From CAZQLE01 sp964593905 (GTDB taxonomy: Bacteria; Chloroflexota; Anaerolineae; Anaerolineales; Anaerolineaceae), in NCBI GenBank assembly GCA_964593905.1, contig CAZQLE010000089.1, positions 1-14,633 on the forward strand: DNA of 14,633 nucleotides, written 5' to 3'. This document shows positions 14,040-14,633 of the stretch, piece by piece; within the stretch, counting starts at the first letter, position 1; each line of letters starts with the position of its first letter. The position numbers were made by a program, and so were the translations under genes. A model generated the notes under the pieces. The model had not been told where the DNA came from. It ran no database searches and saw only the letters and a list, made by a program, of their open reading frames with translations.

Positions 14040-14633
14040 TTACCCCGCAGCGTTGATGATTCGCTCGTGGATTTTCCAGACCGGTTTCCAGACCGCATCC
14101 TCCAGGTTGCACAACATGACCACGTTGATATCCTGCGCGGGGAAATGGCGAATGACCGCACTGACCCCGGTGTTCACGCCTTCTTTCTGGGCGCAAACCA
14201 CTTTCCCGTCCGGCTCCACATAAAACCAGAGGCCATAACCGAATTTCTTTTCCCAGCCGTTGCGATCTTGATAGTGGACCTGTGGGGTAAAAAAGGCGGT
14301 TGTCAACGGCGCAGAAAACAGTTGGCCGGCTTTGACGGCGCGCAGAAAGCGGTCGAGATCAGCAGCGGTGACATGCGCACCGCCGTCGGGTGAGCCGATG
14401 GGCGGGTAGGCATAAATGTTTTTCTTCCAGCCGGTGATATTTTTTGCCTCGTCCAGAATGGGGGTGCAGCCTTCGGCGACCGCCTCATGCACCTCGGCCT
14501 GGTGGAAGAACCCTGAGCGGGTCATGCCGGTTGGGGCAAAGATGTTCTGAAGCACATAATCGCGGTAGCTCATGCCGCTGGCTTTTTCGATCATCAGGCC
14601 AAGCAGCACATAGCCGCAGTTGCAATAGCGGCA
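14040..14633 (-). CDS. Serine hydrolase, beta-lactamase family, partial
   Basis: This C-terminal part of about 197 residues runs off the right edge. It opens with RYCNCGYVLLGLMIEKASG, in which Y-C-N is the YxN motif of beta-lactamase-related hydrolases. It continues with YVLQNIFAPTGM, the GGAHVTAADLDRFL segment and GYGLWFYVEP typical of the family. The catalytic SxxK motif must lie beyond the window. Where most relatives have H-x-G, here the sequence reads Q-K-E-G-V-N-T-G, so the third motif may be altered. No C-terminal membrane segments are present, unlike the paralogue at 3040-4554. It precedes the flavoprotein gene by 20 nt. Function is not resolvable beyond the family. Confidence 0.88.
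   Translation of the reverse strand, partial: CRYCNCGYVLLGLMIEKASGMSYRDYVLQNIFAPTGMTRSGFFHQAEVHEAVAEGCTPILDEAKNITGWKKNIYAYPPIGSPDGGAHVTAADLDRFLRAVKAGQLFSAPLTTAFFTPQVHYQDRNGWEKKFGYGLWFYVEPDGKVVCAQKEGVNTGVSAVIRHFPAQDINVVMLCNLEDAVWKPVWKIHERIINAAG

Overview
The window looks like chromosomal DNA of a Chloroflexota bacterium, most likely class Anaerolineae. This is inferred from gene content (a glycine-tailed RRM protein, DUF5946 and DUF3795 proteins, a TPR/zinc-ribbon protein, a PadR-membrane protein pair, two beta-lactamase-fold serine hydrolases), the GC-rich genes with frequent GTG/TTG starts, and an intergenic repeat beginning TGTCATTCTGAG. No marker gene fixes the taxon. There is no rRNA, tRNA, transposase, phage gene or CRISPR array.

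Left edge to 1.7 kb: the edge holds a minus-strand scrap resembling a YVTN beta-propeller repeat, without an in-frame N-terminal part. An AT-rich control region follows, with an extended -10 promoter and a terminator-like hairpin in the leader, then a 111-aa RRM RNA-binding protein starting at TTG and closed by a strong intrinsic terminator. A leader with two dyads, one resembling a CsoR-family operator, precedes an EamA drug/metabolite transporter.

1.7-4.8 kb: an interspersed-repeat remnant, then a fold-type I PLP aminotransferase running convergently into a membrane-anchored serine hydrolase on the minus strand.

4.8-10.0 kb: a plus-strand run of a DUF5946 protein, an isoprenylcysteine methyltransferase-like membrane protein, a low-specificity threonine aldolase, a phosphoribosyltransferase-like protein, a metallo-beta-lactamase-fold hydrolase, a CPBP intramembrane protease and a VOC protein. 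Aldolase, PRTase-like and hydrolase genes are separated by only 2 and 21 nt and are probably cotranscribed; the CPBP and VOC genes are also closely spaced.

10.0-11.7 kb: a minus-strand PadR regulator gene overlaps a polytopic membrane protein gene by 4 nt. An AT-rich dyad upstream of padR is a candidate autoregulatory operator.

11.7-14.6 kb: a cysteine-rich DUF3795 protein overlaps a TPR/double-zinc-ribbon protein gene. Convergent to these are a putative iron-sulfur flavoprotein and, upstream of it on the minus strand, a second serine hydrolase cut by the window edge.

Most genes are recognisable accessory or housekeeping functions. I see no defence or biosynthetic cluster that I could call a new system. 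The points most worth following up are the terminator-like hairpin in the RRM leader, the aldolase/PRTase-like/hydrolase cluster with its altered PRPP loop, the CsoR-like site before the transporter, and the paired zinc-ribbon proteins.
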